NCBI RefSeq assembly: GCF_014274685.1
Contig: NZ_CP060393.1
Location: 3,159,501-3,223,500 of the forward strand
DNA: 64,000 nt
Source of the DNA: Edaphobacter sp. 4G125
GTDB taxonomy: Bacteria; Acidobacteriota; Terriglobia; Terriglobales; Acidobacteriaceae
Reading direction: 5' to 3'
Shown here piece after piece: positions 17,464 to 26,733 of this stretch. A program made the position numbers and the translations under genes. Position 1 is the stretch's first letter, and the number at the start of each line of letters is the position of its first letter. The notes below the pieces were generated by a model. That model was not told the origin of the DNA, ran no database searches, and was given only the letters and a program-made list of their open reading frames with translations.

Positions 17464-18917
17464 CTCACTTCGAACCGGTCACCACGCGCCGGACAAATCA
17501 CCTCGAGCTTGTAGCGTCGTTCAATTTCCTCTTTCAGAGCTTGTTGCGCCAAAGGCTCGCCGTGCACCAGGAAGACCTTCTTCACGGTCTTCACCGTCGG
17601 CTCCATCCAGGCGAGCAGTTCATTTTGATCAGCATGTCCACTTAGTTCACCGATCGAGTCAACCTCTGCGCGCAGCCGCATCGGTTCGCCAAAGATGTTG
17701 ACCTCGGGAAGCCGTTCTACAATCTTCCGGCCCAGAGTATTGGCCGCCTGGTATCCCGTGATCAAGACCAGATTGCGTGGATCCTCAATTCCATTCTTCA
17801 GATGATGAAGGATTCTACCTGCTTCGCACATACCCGAAGCCGCCATTACGATAAACGGAACGCGCAAGTCATTGAGCGCCTTGCTCTCCTGTACAGTCTG
17901 CGTATATTTCAGCCTCTCCCAATCGAAGGGATCGTGCCCCTGATGATAAAAATCGCAGATCTCCTGATCCCAATCCTCGGTATGTTTCCGGAAGACATCG
18001 GTCACCTTGGTGGCCAGAGGGCTATCGACAAAGATCGGCATATCGGGAATTTGCTTCTCATTGGTCAGCTCATGCAGAAGCATCACCAGCTGCTGTGTCC
18101 GTTCCACGGCAAATGCCGGAACGATGATTCTTCCGCCGCGGGCAGCTACGCGCTTCACCAGTGCTGCCAGCTTCTGCTTCACCGGGCCGGGCGGCTGATG
18201 CAAGCGATTCCCATAGGTACTCTCCATAATCAGGTAATCCGCTGCGGGGGCTTCATCCGGGTCCTGAATAATCGGAAGGTTCTTTCGTCCTACATCTCCT
18301 GAAAACAACAGACGGGTCTTCTGCCCGCGCTCATTCGCTTCCACCAGGACACAGGCCGATCCCAGCATGTGCCCTGCGTTCGTCAGCGAGATGCTAAACC
18401 CTTCGTCCTTCGTCGAGCCATTCAGGATGGACGACTCATGCAACTTGACGGGACGCATCTGCCGCAACACCTGTTCGGCATCGTCCTGCGTGTAGAGCGG
18501 CTCGAACGGCTCCGCGCCAGGCGCCACCCCCACCATCTTCCGGCGACTTCTCCGCCGGTTCATGAACTCCGCATCGCCTTCCTGAATATGCGCGCTGTCC
18601 TTCAACATTGGGTCACACAGATCGATGGTTGTAGGAGTGGTATAGATCGGTCCGCGGTATCCTTGCTTGATCAGGCCTGGCAGGTTTCCGCTATGGTCAA
18701 TGTGCGCGTGGGAGAGTACAACGGCACTCAGTGCGCTATTCGCAGCTGCAAGCTCCTCCGGCTTCAGCGCCAGATGCTTGTTGATCTCCTGGGCTTCCTG
18801 CCGTTTGCCCTGAAAGAGCCCACAGTCCAGAAGGATCTGTCGTCCAGCGCACTCTAAATGATGTGAAGATCCGGTAACTGTTCGGGCTGCACCCCAGAAA
18901 TGCAAACGAATTCCCAT
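17460..18917 (-). CDS. MBL-fold beta-CASP ribonuclease-like protein
   Basis: The metallo-beta-lactamase motif SHAHIDHSGNLPGL near residue 70 holds the HxHxDH zinc ligands. A beta-CASP insert follows, with VPAFAVERTQQLVMLLHEL and the MAASGMCEAGRILHHL block. The C-terminal RMMBL part has SGHADQNELLAW and VFLVHGEP. This is the YSH1-like/RNase J-like group acting on RNA, 485 residues here against 450-470 usual. GGAGAG lies upstream of the ATG. Its substrate in this organism is unknown. Confidence 0.88.
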   Translation of the reverse strand: MGIRLHFWGAARTVTGSSHHLECAGRQILLDCGLFQGKRQEAQEINKHLALKPEELAAANSALSAVVLSHAHIDHSGNLPGLIKQGYRGPIYTTPTTIDLCDPMLKDSAHIQEGDAEFMNRRRSRRKMVGVAPGAEPFEPLYTQDDAEQVLRQMRPVKLHESSILNGSTKDEGFSISLTNAGHMLGSACVLVEANERGQKTRLLFSGDVGRKNLPIIQDPDEAPAADYLIMESTYGNRLHQPPGPVKQKLAALVKRVAARGGRIIVPAFAVERTQQLVMLLHELTNEKQIPDMPIFVDSPLATKVTDVFRKHTEDWDQEICDFYHQGHDPFDWERLKYTQTVQESKALNDLRVPFIVMAASGMCEAGRILHHLKNGIEDPRNLVLITGYQAANTLGRKIVERLPEVNIFGEPMRLRAEVDSIGELSGHADQNELLAWMEPTVKTVKKVFLVHGEPLAQQALKEEIERRYKLEVICPARGDRFEVS

Positions 18918-19043
18918 GCCTTAATCTCTCCTGTTCTGCAACAACCACACACAATCCATGAAGATATCCTGCGCAGGACTTCGTGACAACCTGACATCTC
19001 CGATTGCATCTCACGCATACGTCCCATACACTGGATAAAGAGT

Positions 19044-19120
<77 letters not shown>

Positions 19121-19161
19121 AAAATCACTTACCTTCGCGTTGCGTCTGCTACCGGAACTTC

Positions 19162-20073
19162 ATGTCCTCCCGCCTCATCATCAACGCAGACGATTTTGGT
19201 CTTACCCACGGCATTAACCGCTCCATCGCTGAACTTCATCAGGCAGGCGTGCTGACCTCTGCTACGCTGATGGCGACCGGGCCTGCTTTCGACGATGCAG
19301 TTGCGATCGCCCAGGACACACCTTCTCTTGGCGTGGGTTGCCATGTCGTGCTCACAGACGGAGTGCCAGCCTGCTCCCCCGAGAAGATTCCCTCGCTGCT
19401 GGGCCCTGATGGAAGGACCTTTCGTCCTTCTCTGCTCGATTTTGTTCAGGCATTGCTGCGCGGACACATTCGCGAACCTGACATCGAGCGCGAGGCCGAG
19501 GCGCAGATCCATAAGCTGCAAGATGCTGGCATCATGATTACGCACGTCGATACGCACAAACACAGCCATCTCTTCCCTGCTGTAACACGCCCTCTTCTTC
19601 GCGTGCTGGAGCGCGCAGGCATTCGCGCAATTCGCAACCCATTCGAGCCTGAATTTACGCGCCGCCTGGCGCACGCCGGCTTCAAACGTCGCTTTCAAAT
19701 CAGCCTCCTCAATCGCTTCCGGCCAGCTTTCCTGAACCATCCTGAAGTGAAAGAACATAAGGTTTTCACCACCGATGGCACTCTCGGGGTATCCGCTACG
19801 GGAAACCTCAATGCATCGACGCTTTCCGAGATCCTCGACACTATGCCGTCCACCGGAATCTTCGAACTGGTTTGCCATCCGGGGTATAACGATCACGACC
19901 TGGACCGCGTCACCACGCGGCTTCGCGCGCATCGGGAGATTGAGATGCAGGCGCTGCTCTCTGCTCTTCCTCGCGCTTTAGCGCAACCGAACCGCCTTGC
20001 GCTCATCCATTATGGAGAGCTGGCGACAAAGACACCGACCTCCGTTGTCACTCGTAGTCAGACAGTCCAGTAG
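19162..20073 (+). CDS. ChbG/HpnK (YdjC)-family carbohydrate deacetylase
   Basis: The YdjC fold is marked by the opening LIINADDFGLTHGINRSI, with metal-binding Asp and later His residues (GVGCHVVLTDG, THVDTHKHSHLFP, FELVCHPGYND). Family members remove acetyl groups from chitooligosaccharides or act in hopanoid synthesis. It lies 9 bases before bshA and is probably co-transcribed with it. Bacillithiol synthesis needs a deacetylase for GlcNAc-malate, normally a PIG-L protein (BshB), so the pairing is notable; whether this protein substitutes is untested. Confidence 0.85.
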   Translation: MSSRLIINADDFGLTHGINRSIAELHQAGVLTSATLMATGPAFDDAVAIAQDTPSLGVGCHVVLTDGVPACSPEKIPSLLGPDGRTFRPSLLDFVQALLRGHIREPDIEREAEAQIHKLQDAGIMITHVDTHKHSHLFPAVTRPLLRVLERAGIRAIRNPFEPEFTRRLAHAGFKRRFQISLLNRFRPAFLNHPEVKEHKVFTTDGTLGVSATGNLNASTLSEILDTMPSTGIFELVCHPGYNDHDLDRVTTRLRAHREIEMQALLSALPRALAQPNRLALIHYGELATKTPTSVVTRSQTVQ

Positions 20074-20082
20074 GAGCCTTCG

Positions 20083-21237
20083 ATGAAGATCGGCATCACG
20101 TGCTATCCCACCTATGGGGGCTCCGGCGTCGTTGCCACCGAGCTCGGAATTGAGCTCGCCGCGCGCGGTCACCAGGTCCACTTCATCACCTCGTCGCAGC
20201 CGTTCCGGCTCACTGGACGTGAGGCCAACATCCACTTCCATGAGGTCTCCGTCTCCACCTACCCTCTATTCGAATATCCCCCCTACGACCTTGCACTCGC
20301 CACCCGCATGGCTGAGGTCGCTGACTTCTACTCTCTCGATCTGCTGCATGTTCACTACGCCATTCCGCACTCGGTTAGTGCGCTGCTTGCCAGCCAGATG
20401 ATCGAGGCTCATACGCAACTTTCCCGTCGCCGCAAGCTGCCCTTCATCACCACGCTGCACGGAACCGATATCACGCTTGTGGGCCTCGATCCCTCGTATC
20501 TACCCATCACTCGCTTTGCGATTGAGCGTTCGGATGGAGTGACTGCGATCTCGAGCCACCTTGCGGAACGCACTCGCGAGGCCTTCGGAGTGGTCTCTGA
20601 GATCGAGGTGATTCGCAACTTCGTCAACTGCGATGTCTACGTTCGCAAGCCAGAACTTGTGGCAGAGATGCGCCCGCGCTTTGCGGCTCCTGACGAACAC
20701 CTTTTCGTCCATCTCTCGAACTTTCGCCCTGTAAAGCGAGTGACAGACGTGATAGAGGTCTTCGCGCGCGTAGCTCATGCTCTTCCTGCGCGACTCATGC
20801 TCATCGGTGATGGCCCCGATCGCAGTGTCGCCGAGCAGCTTGCTCTACGCTACAACGTGCAGGACCGCATCCATTTCCTTGGGAAACAGGATGCCGTGCA
20901 TGAGCTGCTTCCGCTTGCAGACCTCATGATCATGCCCAGCCAGATGGAGTCCTTTGGACTGGCAGCTCTCGAAGCGATGGCCTGCAGGGTCCCTGCGATT
21001 GCCACTCGCGTTGGAGGAGTTCCTGAGCTCATCGATGACCAGGTAAATGGCCTTCTCTTTGAGCTTGGCGATGTCGATGCAATGGCGGAGGCTGCAATCT
21101 CGCTCCTCAAAGCCCCAGATCGTCTGCAAGCGATGTCGCAAGCGGCGCGGCATACAGCCCAGGAGCGGTTCTGTACAACCCGCATCATTCCGCTCTACGA
21201 AAGCTACTATCAGCGCGTGCTGGACCGCGTGAAATAG
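20083..21237 (+). CDS. bshA: N-acetyl-alpha-D-glucosaminyl L-malate synthase
   Basis: This GT4 glycosyltransferase makes GlcNAc-malate, the first intermediate of the thiol bacillithiol. The BshA-specific N-terminus MKIGITCYPTYGGSGVVATE is present, followed by FHEVSVSTYPLFEYPPYDLA, LLHVHYAIPHS and TTLHGTDITLVG. The nucleotide-sugar site is SQMESFGLAALEAMA. Length is 384 residues, normal for the family. AGGAG lies 6 bases before the ATG. bshC and a PIG-L bshB are not in the window. Confidence 0.95.
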   Translation: MKIGITCYPTYGGSGVVATELGIELAARGHQVHFITSSQPFRLTGREANIHFHEVSVSTYPLFEYPPYDLALATRMAEVADFYSLDLLHVHYAIPHSVSALLASQMIEAHTQLSRRRKLPFITTLHGTDITLVGLDPSYLPITRFAIERSDGVTAISSHLAERTREAFGVVSEIEVIRNFVNCDVYVRKPELVAEMRPRFAAPDEHLFVHLSNFRPVKRVTDVIEVFARVAHALPARLMLIGDGPDRSVAEQLALRYNVQDRIHFLGKQDAVHELLPLADLMIMPSQMESFGLAALEAMACRVPAIATRVGGVPELIDDQVNGLLFELGDVDAMAEAAISLLKAPDRLQAMSQAARHTAQERFCTTRIIPLYESYYQRVLDRVK

Positions 21238-21252
21238 AGCTTGCAACCGCTC

Positions 21253-22653
21253 TCATCCACCCAGCCGAGTGGCCCGGCGCATCACACTGTCCATTGCGTT
21301 CACAGCAGCCTCAATCACCTGCTTTCCGCTCTGCGACCAGGTTTGTGATTCCAGCACAGGCATCTTCAGCGTCACTTTGGTTCCGCGCCCAGGTCGGCTA
21401 TTTATCTCGACGGTGGCCATACTTCCGTATTGGACCTCCATACGTTCGCGCACATTCTTCATTCCGATTCCAGAACCCTGACGAACCAGCGACTCCGCAC
21501 CAGACTCCTGATTGCGCTCAATCGACATGCCAACGCCGTCGTCTTCGACCTCAACGATCAGCGTCCCGTCTTCTTCAATGCGGCTTCTGAGAGTGACCGT
21601 TCCACCACTGATCCTCGGTTCAAGACCATGCTTGATGCTGTTTTCAATCAGCGGCTGAAGAAGCATTCCTGGAACCATGACATCGAGCGTCTCCGGAGCA
21701 ATCTCTTTGACGACCTTCAGCTTCTCTCCAAACCGTACCACTTCAATGTCGAGATAGTCGTCGGTAAAGACCAGCTCTTCTCGCAGAGGAACAAACGCAT
21801 CGCGATCCTTCAGCAGAACACGAAGGATGTTGGCCAGCTTGACGATCATTTCTCGCGCCAGCTCGGGCTGCGAACGAACGAGGGACGTAATCGAGTTCAG
21901 CGTATTGAAGAGGAAGTGAGGATTGATCTGCCGTTGCAAGGCTTCGAGCCGCGCCTCGAGCAGGAGGCGCTCCTGCTCTTCGAGCTTTCTTTCCACACGG
22001 ATCGCGTTCCAGATCTTCAGCGGGATTCCGACGACTATGGGAGCAGTGGCGCAGATGAGGAGCTCGACCCACCACTCTCTTGAATACAGGCTGAAGTATC
22101 TTCGCGGATTGAACCATGTAATGGCGCTTGCGCAAAGCTGCAGAACCGCGATTAGCACCAGCAACAAGACCTGTCGATCGAGATGCGGCCGTTGAAGATT
22201 TCTGGTGATCCAGCGATAGATGCTGAGATCAATCATTGGAGAGAACGACCATACGTCTTCCGGCTCCAGGAACTTGCGGAAGGCTCCGACGATAGCCGCG
22301 ATGATCAGGTTGATGGGCAGTGCCCAGTATTCGTGATGCAGCAAAGCGGGCACAGCAAGCGCCGCTCCCCCGGCCATGGCTCCCAGGGGTCCAACCAGGA
22401 TGCCCAAAAGCGCCGTCGTCGCCAGCGAGAGATCGGCTGCCAGAAAGTTCGGCACCTTGACGCGAATCAGCACGCCGAGAACCAGTGGCGCGCAGATCAT
22501 CGCTACCAGCTCGATGGTCTGGCGTGACGTCCGGCGGGGAGACAGCAGAACATCCTTGAACTTCCTTGACCGCGCGAGAGAGCTTGAAACCGCCGCAGCT
22601 ACACCGAGCTCCACCAGAAGCGTGATCAGGATCAGGGACTGTGAGATATGCAT
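21253..22653 (-). CDS. LytS-like sensor histidine kinase
   Basis: The N-terminal half is a multi-helix membrane domain of 5TMR-LYT type (GVLIRVKVPNFLAADLSL, LLGILVGPLGAMAGGAALAV). The His_kinase domain has ALQRQINPHFLFNTLNSITS, with the phosphoacceptor His of the PHFLFN motif, and the HATPase domain has LIENSIKHGLEPR and GIGMKNVRERM. Such kinases usually pair with a LytTR regulator in the same operon. None is adjacent; the only LytTR protein in the window starts at 54347. The Cys/His-rich gene 20 bases upstream may be co-transcribed. Confidence 0.87.
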   Translation of the reverse strand: MHISQSLILITLLVELGVAAAVSSSLARSRKFKDVLLSPRRTSRQTIELVAMICAPLVLGVLIRVKVPNFLAADLSLATTALLGILVGPLGAMAGGAALAVPALLHHEYWALPINLIIAAIVGAFRKFLEPEDVWSFSPMIDLSIYRWITRNLQRPHLDRQVLLLVLIAVLQLCASAITWFNPRRYFSLYSREWWVELLICATAPIVVGIPLKIWNAIRVERKLEEQERLLLEARLEALQRQINPHFLFNTLNSITSLVRSQPELAREMIVKLANILRVLLKDRDAFVPLREELVFTDDYLDIEVVRFGEKLKVVKEIAPETLDVMVPGMLLQPLIENSIKHGLEPRISGGTVTLRSRIEEDGTLIVEVEDDGVGMSIERNQESGAESLVRQGSGIGMKNVRERMEVQYGSMATVEINSRPGRGTKVTLKMPVLESQTWSQSGKQVIEAAVNAMDSVMRRATRLGG

Positions 22654-22673
22654 CACCTCTCTAATCTACGCTC

Positions 22674-23501
22674 TCAGCCGCCGCGGAGAGGCTCAGCCGC
22701 ATCCGAAGGAAAATCCTTCTTTTCCGGCATGCGGTCGTCAGGTGAGCCAGAAAGAGGCTCTGCACCAGTGGAGCGTGCGAGGGTATCGAGCAGTGCCGCG
22801 CCAATGGGTTTGGAGAGGCGACGCCAGACAGCAGGAGGGGGAGTGAAATCGACTCGGTTTTCGGGTTGTCCAGTGGAGGGGTGATCGAAGTCCGGAGTCG
22901 GGCCGGAGCCATAGTGGGCAGGGATTGAATCGGGTTCTGGTGAAGTATCTGACCCCAGATCTTTCCCGTTCGACTCGCCGTTGGCTCGCTCAGGGGAGGC
23001 TTTTCGCGTTTCATCGTTTCGCTCAGGATGACACTTTTGTTGATGGGAGGATCGCCGGAGTGGAGCAGCTTCAGTGGGCTCCAAGTCTTCTGGCTGCGTG
23101 AGCATTGCTACCGAGGCGGCAGTTGGTTGGGAGTTGGGCTGAGTGGCGGTGTTCTGGTGCTGGAACGCAGTGAGGTTGGAGTTGGCGATCTGGAGAGCGT
23201 AGAGAAGGAGTCCAGCACGACGGAGGTCGATGTCGTTGTTGGCTATGCGAAGCATGATGGTGCCGATGGCCTGTTGGATCTCGGCACGAGAGCTGGGCTC
23301 TGGAAGAGAGAAGTTCGACTGGCGGGCGCGGCGCAGGCGAAGATTAGCGATGGGACGGCGGGTCTGGTGATGGTGGTAACAGAAGTTCTCGCCGCGCATG
23401 GCGGGACTGCCGCAGCGACGTCCCTCCGGCTCATGATGATGGCAGCGGCGAGATGAGGGTATGGGTTGCTCCGGGATATGGACTTCAGTTGTGTCGTGCA
23501 T
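22674..23501 (-). CDS. Cys/His-rich protein of unknown function with an embedded dispersed repeat
   Basis: The ATG at 23501 follows AGGGGG by 5 bases. Residues 20-50 hold a compact Cys/His cluster (C20, HHH, C30, C41, HHH) in the order RRCHHHEP, RRCGSPAMRGENFCYHHH, which suggests a small metal-binding module. Residues 80-125 are helical (IGTIMLRIANNDIDLRRAG). The rest is low complexity and Pro/Ser/Gln-rich. Residues about 156-182 are encoded by copy B of the dispersed repeat read through in frame. I recall similar Cys/His-rich N-termini as multi-copy families in Acidobacteriota; the function is not known. Confidence 0.65.
   Translation of the reverse strand: MHDTTEVHIPEQPIPSSRRCHHHEPEGRRCGSPAMRGENFCYHHHQTRRPIANLRLRRARQSNFSLPEPSSRAEIQQAIGTIMLRIANNDIDLRRAGLLLYALQIANSNLTAFQHQNTATQPNSQPTAASVAMLTQPEDLEPTEAAPLRRSSHQQKCHPERNDETRKASPERANGESNGKDLGSDTSPEPDSIPAHYGSGPTPDFDHPSTGQPENRVDFTPPPAVWRRLSKPIGAALLDTLARSTGAEPLSGSPDDRMPEKKDFPSDAAEPLRGG
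22956..23036. repeat. Dispersed repeat, copy B, inside a coding sequence
   Basis: The blocks CAGATCTTTCCCGTTCGACT, CGCTCAGGGGAGGCT and TTCGCTCAGGATGACACTTT match copy D at 30000 in order and spacing. The copy is 81 bases long and keeps the reading frame of the Cys/His-rich gene. Confidence 0.8.
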
Positions 23502-23588
23502 GATGCCCCCTGGTATTGTTTTTTGCGCAAAATATTCCAAACAAAAGAGTTGAACCCGGATCGACGTGGGCTCAGGCGTTAAAACGAA

Positions 23589-23613
23589 AAAGCCCGGCAC
23601 AAGGCCGGGCTTT
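23589..23613. terminator. Bidirectional intrinsic terminator
   Basis: AAAGCCCGGC (23589-23598) pairs perfectly with GCCGGGCTTT (23604-23613) around a 5-base loop. It lies 88 bases upstream of the Cys/His-rich gene start, with no gene ending close by, so it may be a leader attenuator or the relic of a lost gene. Confidence 0.8.
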
Positions 23614-23890
23614 CTTCTGCTCCTGATTTAAGGCTAGCAGGCAGTGTCAATAATTTGACTGTGGGAAAGTGATTCAGGGGTGCGGTTTTACTGGGTGCAC
23701 AAGAGGTGTTGTGCTTTTAATCTGCGGTTATCTGGCCTTTCGGTAGAGAAACGCATATCCACTCAAGAGCGAGGGATTCGAGCTACATTCGGGTTCCACG
23801 GGGGCACATACCTTTCGAGCGGTTAGTTAAGATTCATATGTGCTCCAGCCAAACTCTGATGGTACGCAGTTGCCGAGCAGGAGAAGAAAA
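23614..23890. other. Intergenic region with a small hairpin and no gene seen
   Basis: This forms the larger part of the 389-base gap between 23501 and 23891. GCACAA and TTGTGC at 23697-23714 form a short stem followed by TTTT on the plus strand. No coding signal is visible. Confidence 0.4.
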
Positions 23891-24535
23891 ATGATGAACG
23901 GTGATATCTTCGCACCCTTCAATGAACTCGCAAGCAGGCTCCTGCCCGTGCTGTCCGTAGGCGATGGCGCCCATGACCTCTCTCATCTCATCCGAGTATG
24001 GCGGAATGTAAAGGAGATCCAACGGGGTGAGGGCGGCGATATGGAGATCTTAGCTGCGGCCGTTCTACTGCACGACTGTGTTGATGTACCCAAGAACTCA
24101 CCAATGAGGTCACAGGCATCAAGACTAGCCGCAGCCGAGGCGACGACTCAGCTCAACGCCTTAGGGTGGCAGGCGAGCCGAACGCACTGGGTGGCATCAG
24201 CGATTGAAAGTCACAGCTATTCGGCAGGAATTACACCAGCGACTCTCGAGGCCTCTATCCTGCAGGATGCTGACCGTCTCGACGCAATAGGCTATACAGG
24301 AATCGCGAGATGCTTCTACACGGCGGGACGGATGGGATCTTCCCTTTACGAGCCTTCTGACCCAAGCGGCGAACAACGCCCCTTAGACGATGCCGCTTTT
24401 GCACTGGATCATTTCGCCGCAAAACTGTTGAATCTGGCAGAAGGCTTCAGAACAGCTACTGGACGCTCGATCGCGGCGCAACGACATGAGGCAGTCCACA
24501 GTTTCTATGTGGGGATGTTGCAGGAAGTTGGATAA
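23891..24535 (+). CDS. HD-domain phosphohydrolase
   Basis: The HD motif set is intact: GAHDLSHLIRVWRN supplies the first His, AAVLLHDCVDVPKN the HD pair, SAIESHSYSAG the later His, and ILQDADRLDAIGYTGIAR the closing Asp. This matches the YfbR/YpgQ-like soluble HD hydrolases acting on nucleotides or phosphate esters. AGGAG at 23879-23883 sits 7 bases before the ATG at 23891; the frame is open further upstream. The gene stands alone. Confidence 0.85.
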   Translation: MMNGDIFAPFNELASRLLPVLSVGDGAHDLSHLIRVWRNVKEIQRGEGGDMEILAAAVLLHDCVDVPKNSPMRSQASRLAAAEATTQLNALGWQASRTHWVASAIESHSYSAGITPATLEASILQDADRLDAIGYTGIARCFYTAGRMGSSLYEPSDPSGEQRPLDDAAFALDHFAAKLLNLAEGFRTATGRSIAAQRHEAVHSFYVGMLQEVG

Positions 24536-24662
24536 CTCTTCGGGAATGCGCATCTGATGGCTTGCGTGCAGGGCTGAAATTCTCACTGACACTGTAGTTC
24601 TTCGCGTGATCTTCGGTCAGATGTCTTCATGGGAGGCTCGATCAGGCGTGAATTCGCCGATA

Positions 24663-25457
24663 TCAAGCTGGAATGGAATTTCGATCAGAAGACCAGATCG
24701 TGACGGCATGATCGACAAGTTGCCGCATCTCGATGAGGATGCCTTTCCCTTTGCCTAGCGGGCCGACGGCGGCCAGACCTGCGCGCAATACACTGGCTCC
24801 GATGGGAAGAAAAGCATTGCTATCCATCAGTCGCGGGACTTCGAACGAAACCCATTGCCTTTCGCCGTCGATCATCAGAGGAGCTCCCTCCGAGACCTTG
24901 GGTCGATCGGGCCACACGATGCGTTCGGCAAGATGCAAGGCCGTACATTTGTCAAAATCAACCCCGATCAACAGGACCTTCGCACCAAGTCGATACAGTT
25001 TTCCGAGAGGGGAACTTACGCCCAATGGGTCGCTTAAGCTGTGGTTGCTCGTAATCTCCTCTGCGAGAAGTCCAAACGCAGTGAATGAAGTCGAAGGGTG
25101 TTTGCTGCGGATTGCACCGGGCCAGGTTCGAAAGAGTTCAGCAACCTGCCCCATATCCTGTGTTGGGGTGATGCGAGGATCAAAGACTGGCATGGTGTCT
25201 CGGATCGTCTCCAACCATTCCTTAGGAGCAAAGGGTGCTTCCCAATTTTCTGGATTGGTCAGGCTGTTGGATTGGGTGGGCATGACAATGGTGCCGTCAT
25301 CCCCCACCGCTCGAAGCAAGGCCTGTATGACGGCAACGGGACCACCGTTCACCCATCCCAGGGATTTCAGTGACGAGTGGACGAGAACGATGTCACCTGT
25401 TCGAATCCCCAATGTCCTCAGTTCTGAAGATAGGCTTTCAACGGTGACAGGCATCAT
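24663..25457 (-). CDS. AAC(3)-family N-acetyltransferase
   Basis: The Antibiotic_NAT fold is clear: VLVHSSLKSLGWVNGGP near residue 25, TIVMPTQSNSLTNPENW, the HPSTSFTAFG block, and SPLGKLYRLGAKVLLIG. Family members use acetyl-CoA to acetylate aminoglycosides at the 3-amino group. Many chromosomal members have other or unknown substrates, as is likely here: the gene lies beside a tRNA in a housekeeping setting without mobile elements. It is 264 residues, normal length. Confidence 0.85.
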   Translation of the reverse strand: MMPVTVESLSSELRTLGIRTGDIVLVHSSLKSLGWVNGGPVAVIQALLRAVGDDGTIVMPTQSNSLTNPENWEAPFAPKEWLETIRDTMPVFDPRITPTQDMGQVAELFRTWPGAIRSKHPSTSFTAFGLLAEEITSNHSLSDPLGVSSPLGKLYRLGAKVLLIGVDFDKCTALHLAERIVWPDRPKVSEGAPLMIDGERQWVSFEVPRLMDSNAFLPIGASVLRAGLAAVGPLGKGKGILIEMRQLVDHAVTIWSSDRNSIPA

Positions 25458-25471
25458 GGGATAGGAAGAAA

Positions 25472-25548
25472 TGGTGCGCCCGGAGAGATTCGAACTCCCG
25501 ACCTACTGGTTCGAAGCCAGTTGCTCTATCCAGCTGAGCTACGGGCGC
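25472..25548 (-). tRNA. tRNA-Arg(TCG)
   Basis: The 77-nt cloverleaf has encoded CCA. GCGCCCG pairs with CGGGCGC, and the anticodon stem ACTGG/CCAGT holds loop CTTCGAA, giving anticodon TCG. It differs from the tRNA-Arg(ACG) at 36157 at only three positions. Confidence 0.97.
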
Positions 25549-25589
25549 ATCCCGACACTACTTTATCGCAGATACGACTATTGATGCAG

Positions 25590-25877
25590 TTATTTTGCAG
25601 CCGGAGGAGCTGCAGGAACTTCCGCAGGTGGCGGAGGGGTGGTATAGAGCACAACCTTCTCCACGATGTCGAGACCGGCGCGGCGTAAAAGCTGATGAAT
25701 CATCGCTTCGTTCAGACGCGTAGCGTCGTATTCGACGCGAACGGTCTTTTCGCGTTCGTCAAGCGTAATGGCACGGACGCCGTATACTTCGCGGACCCTG
25801 GCGATGGCCAGCATGCTTGCCTCCGTCGGCGGTACGCCGTAACGGTACAGAACATCAAGCTGTGTCATGTCTTCCAT
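25590..25877 (-). CDS. HMA-like small protein lacking the metal-binding CxxC
   Basis: The core has the beta-alpha-beta-beta-alpha-beta rhythm of heavy-metal-associated domains: AIARVREVYGVRAITLDE, TVRVEYDATRLNEAMIHQLL, RRAGLDIVEKVVLY. There are no cysteines, so metal chelation in the usual way is unlikely. The C-terminus is Pro/Ala-rich. The ATG at 25877 or 25868 is likely. The frame is open to 25958, but that extension would be encoded by repeat copy C. It is not clearly in an operon with larB, as the repeat lies between. Confidence 0.6.
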   Translation of the reverse strand: MEDMTQLDVLYRYGVPPTEASMLAIARVREVYGVRAITLDEREKTVRVEYDATRLNEAMIHQLLRRAGLDIVEKVVLYTTPPPPAEVPAAPPAAK

Positions 25878-25910
25878 GATACCAGCGGGGGGATGGAGTG
25901 AGGAAAGGCT

Positions 25911-25956
25911 AACCGCAGATCCTTCGACTCGCTCCTCTCGCTCAGGATGACACTTC
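25911..25956. repeat. Dispersed repeat, copy C
   Basis: AACCGCAGATCCTTCGACTC is followed by CGCTCAGGATGACACTTC. This is the shortest and cleanest copy, with the two conserved blocks almost adjacent. It lies between larB and the HMA-like gene. Confidence 0.85.
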
Positions 25957-25970
25957 AAAGAGAGGGGCTG

Positions 25971-26726
<756 letters not shown>

Positions 26727-26733
26727 CGCGCCC

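Noticed and set aside
22661..23014. Alternative frames within the Cys/His-rich gene
   Set aside because: The frame starting at 23501 has a good ribosome binding site and the Cys/His module; the others do not.
24663..25457. AAC(3) gene as an acquired resistance determinant
   Set aside because: No integron, insertion sequence or atypical context; many chromosomal members do not confer resistance.
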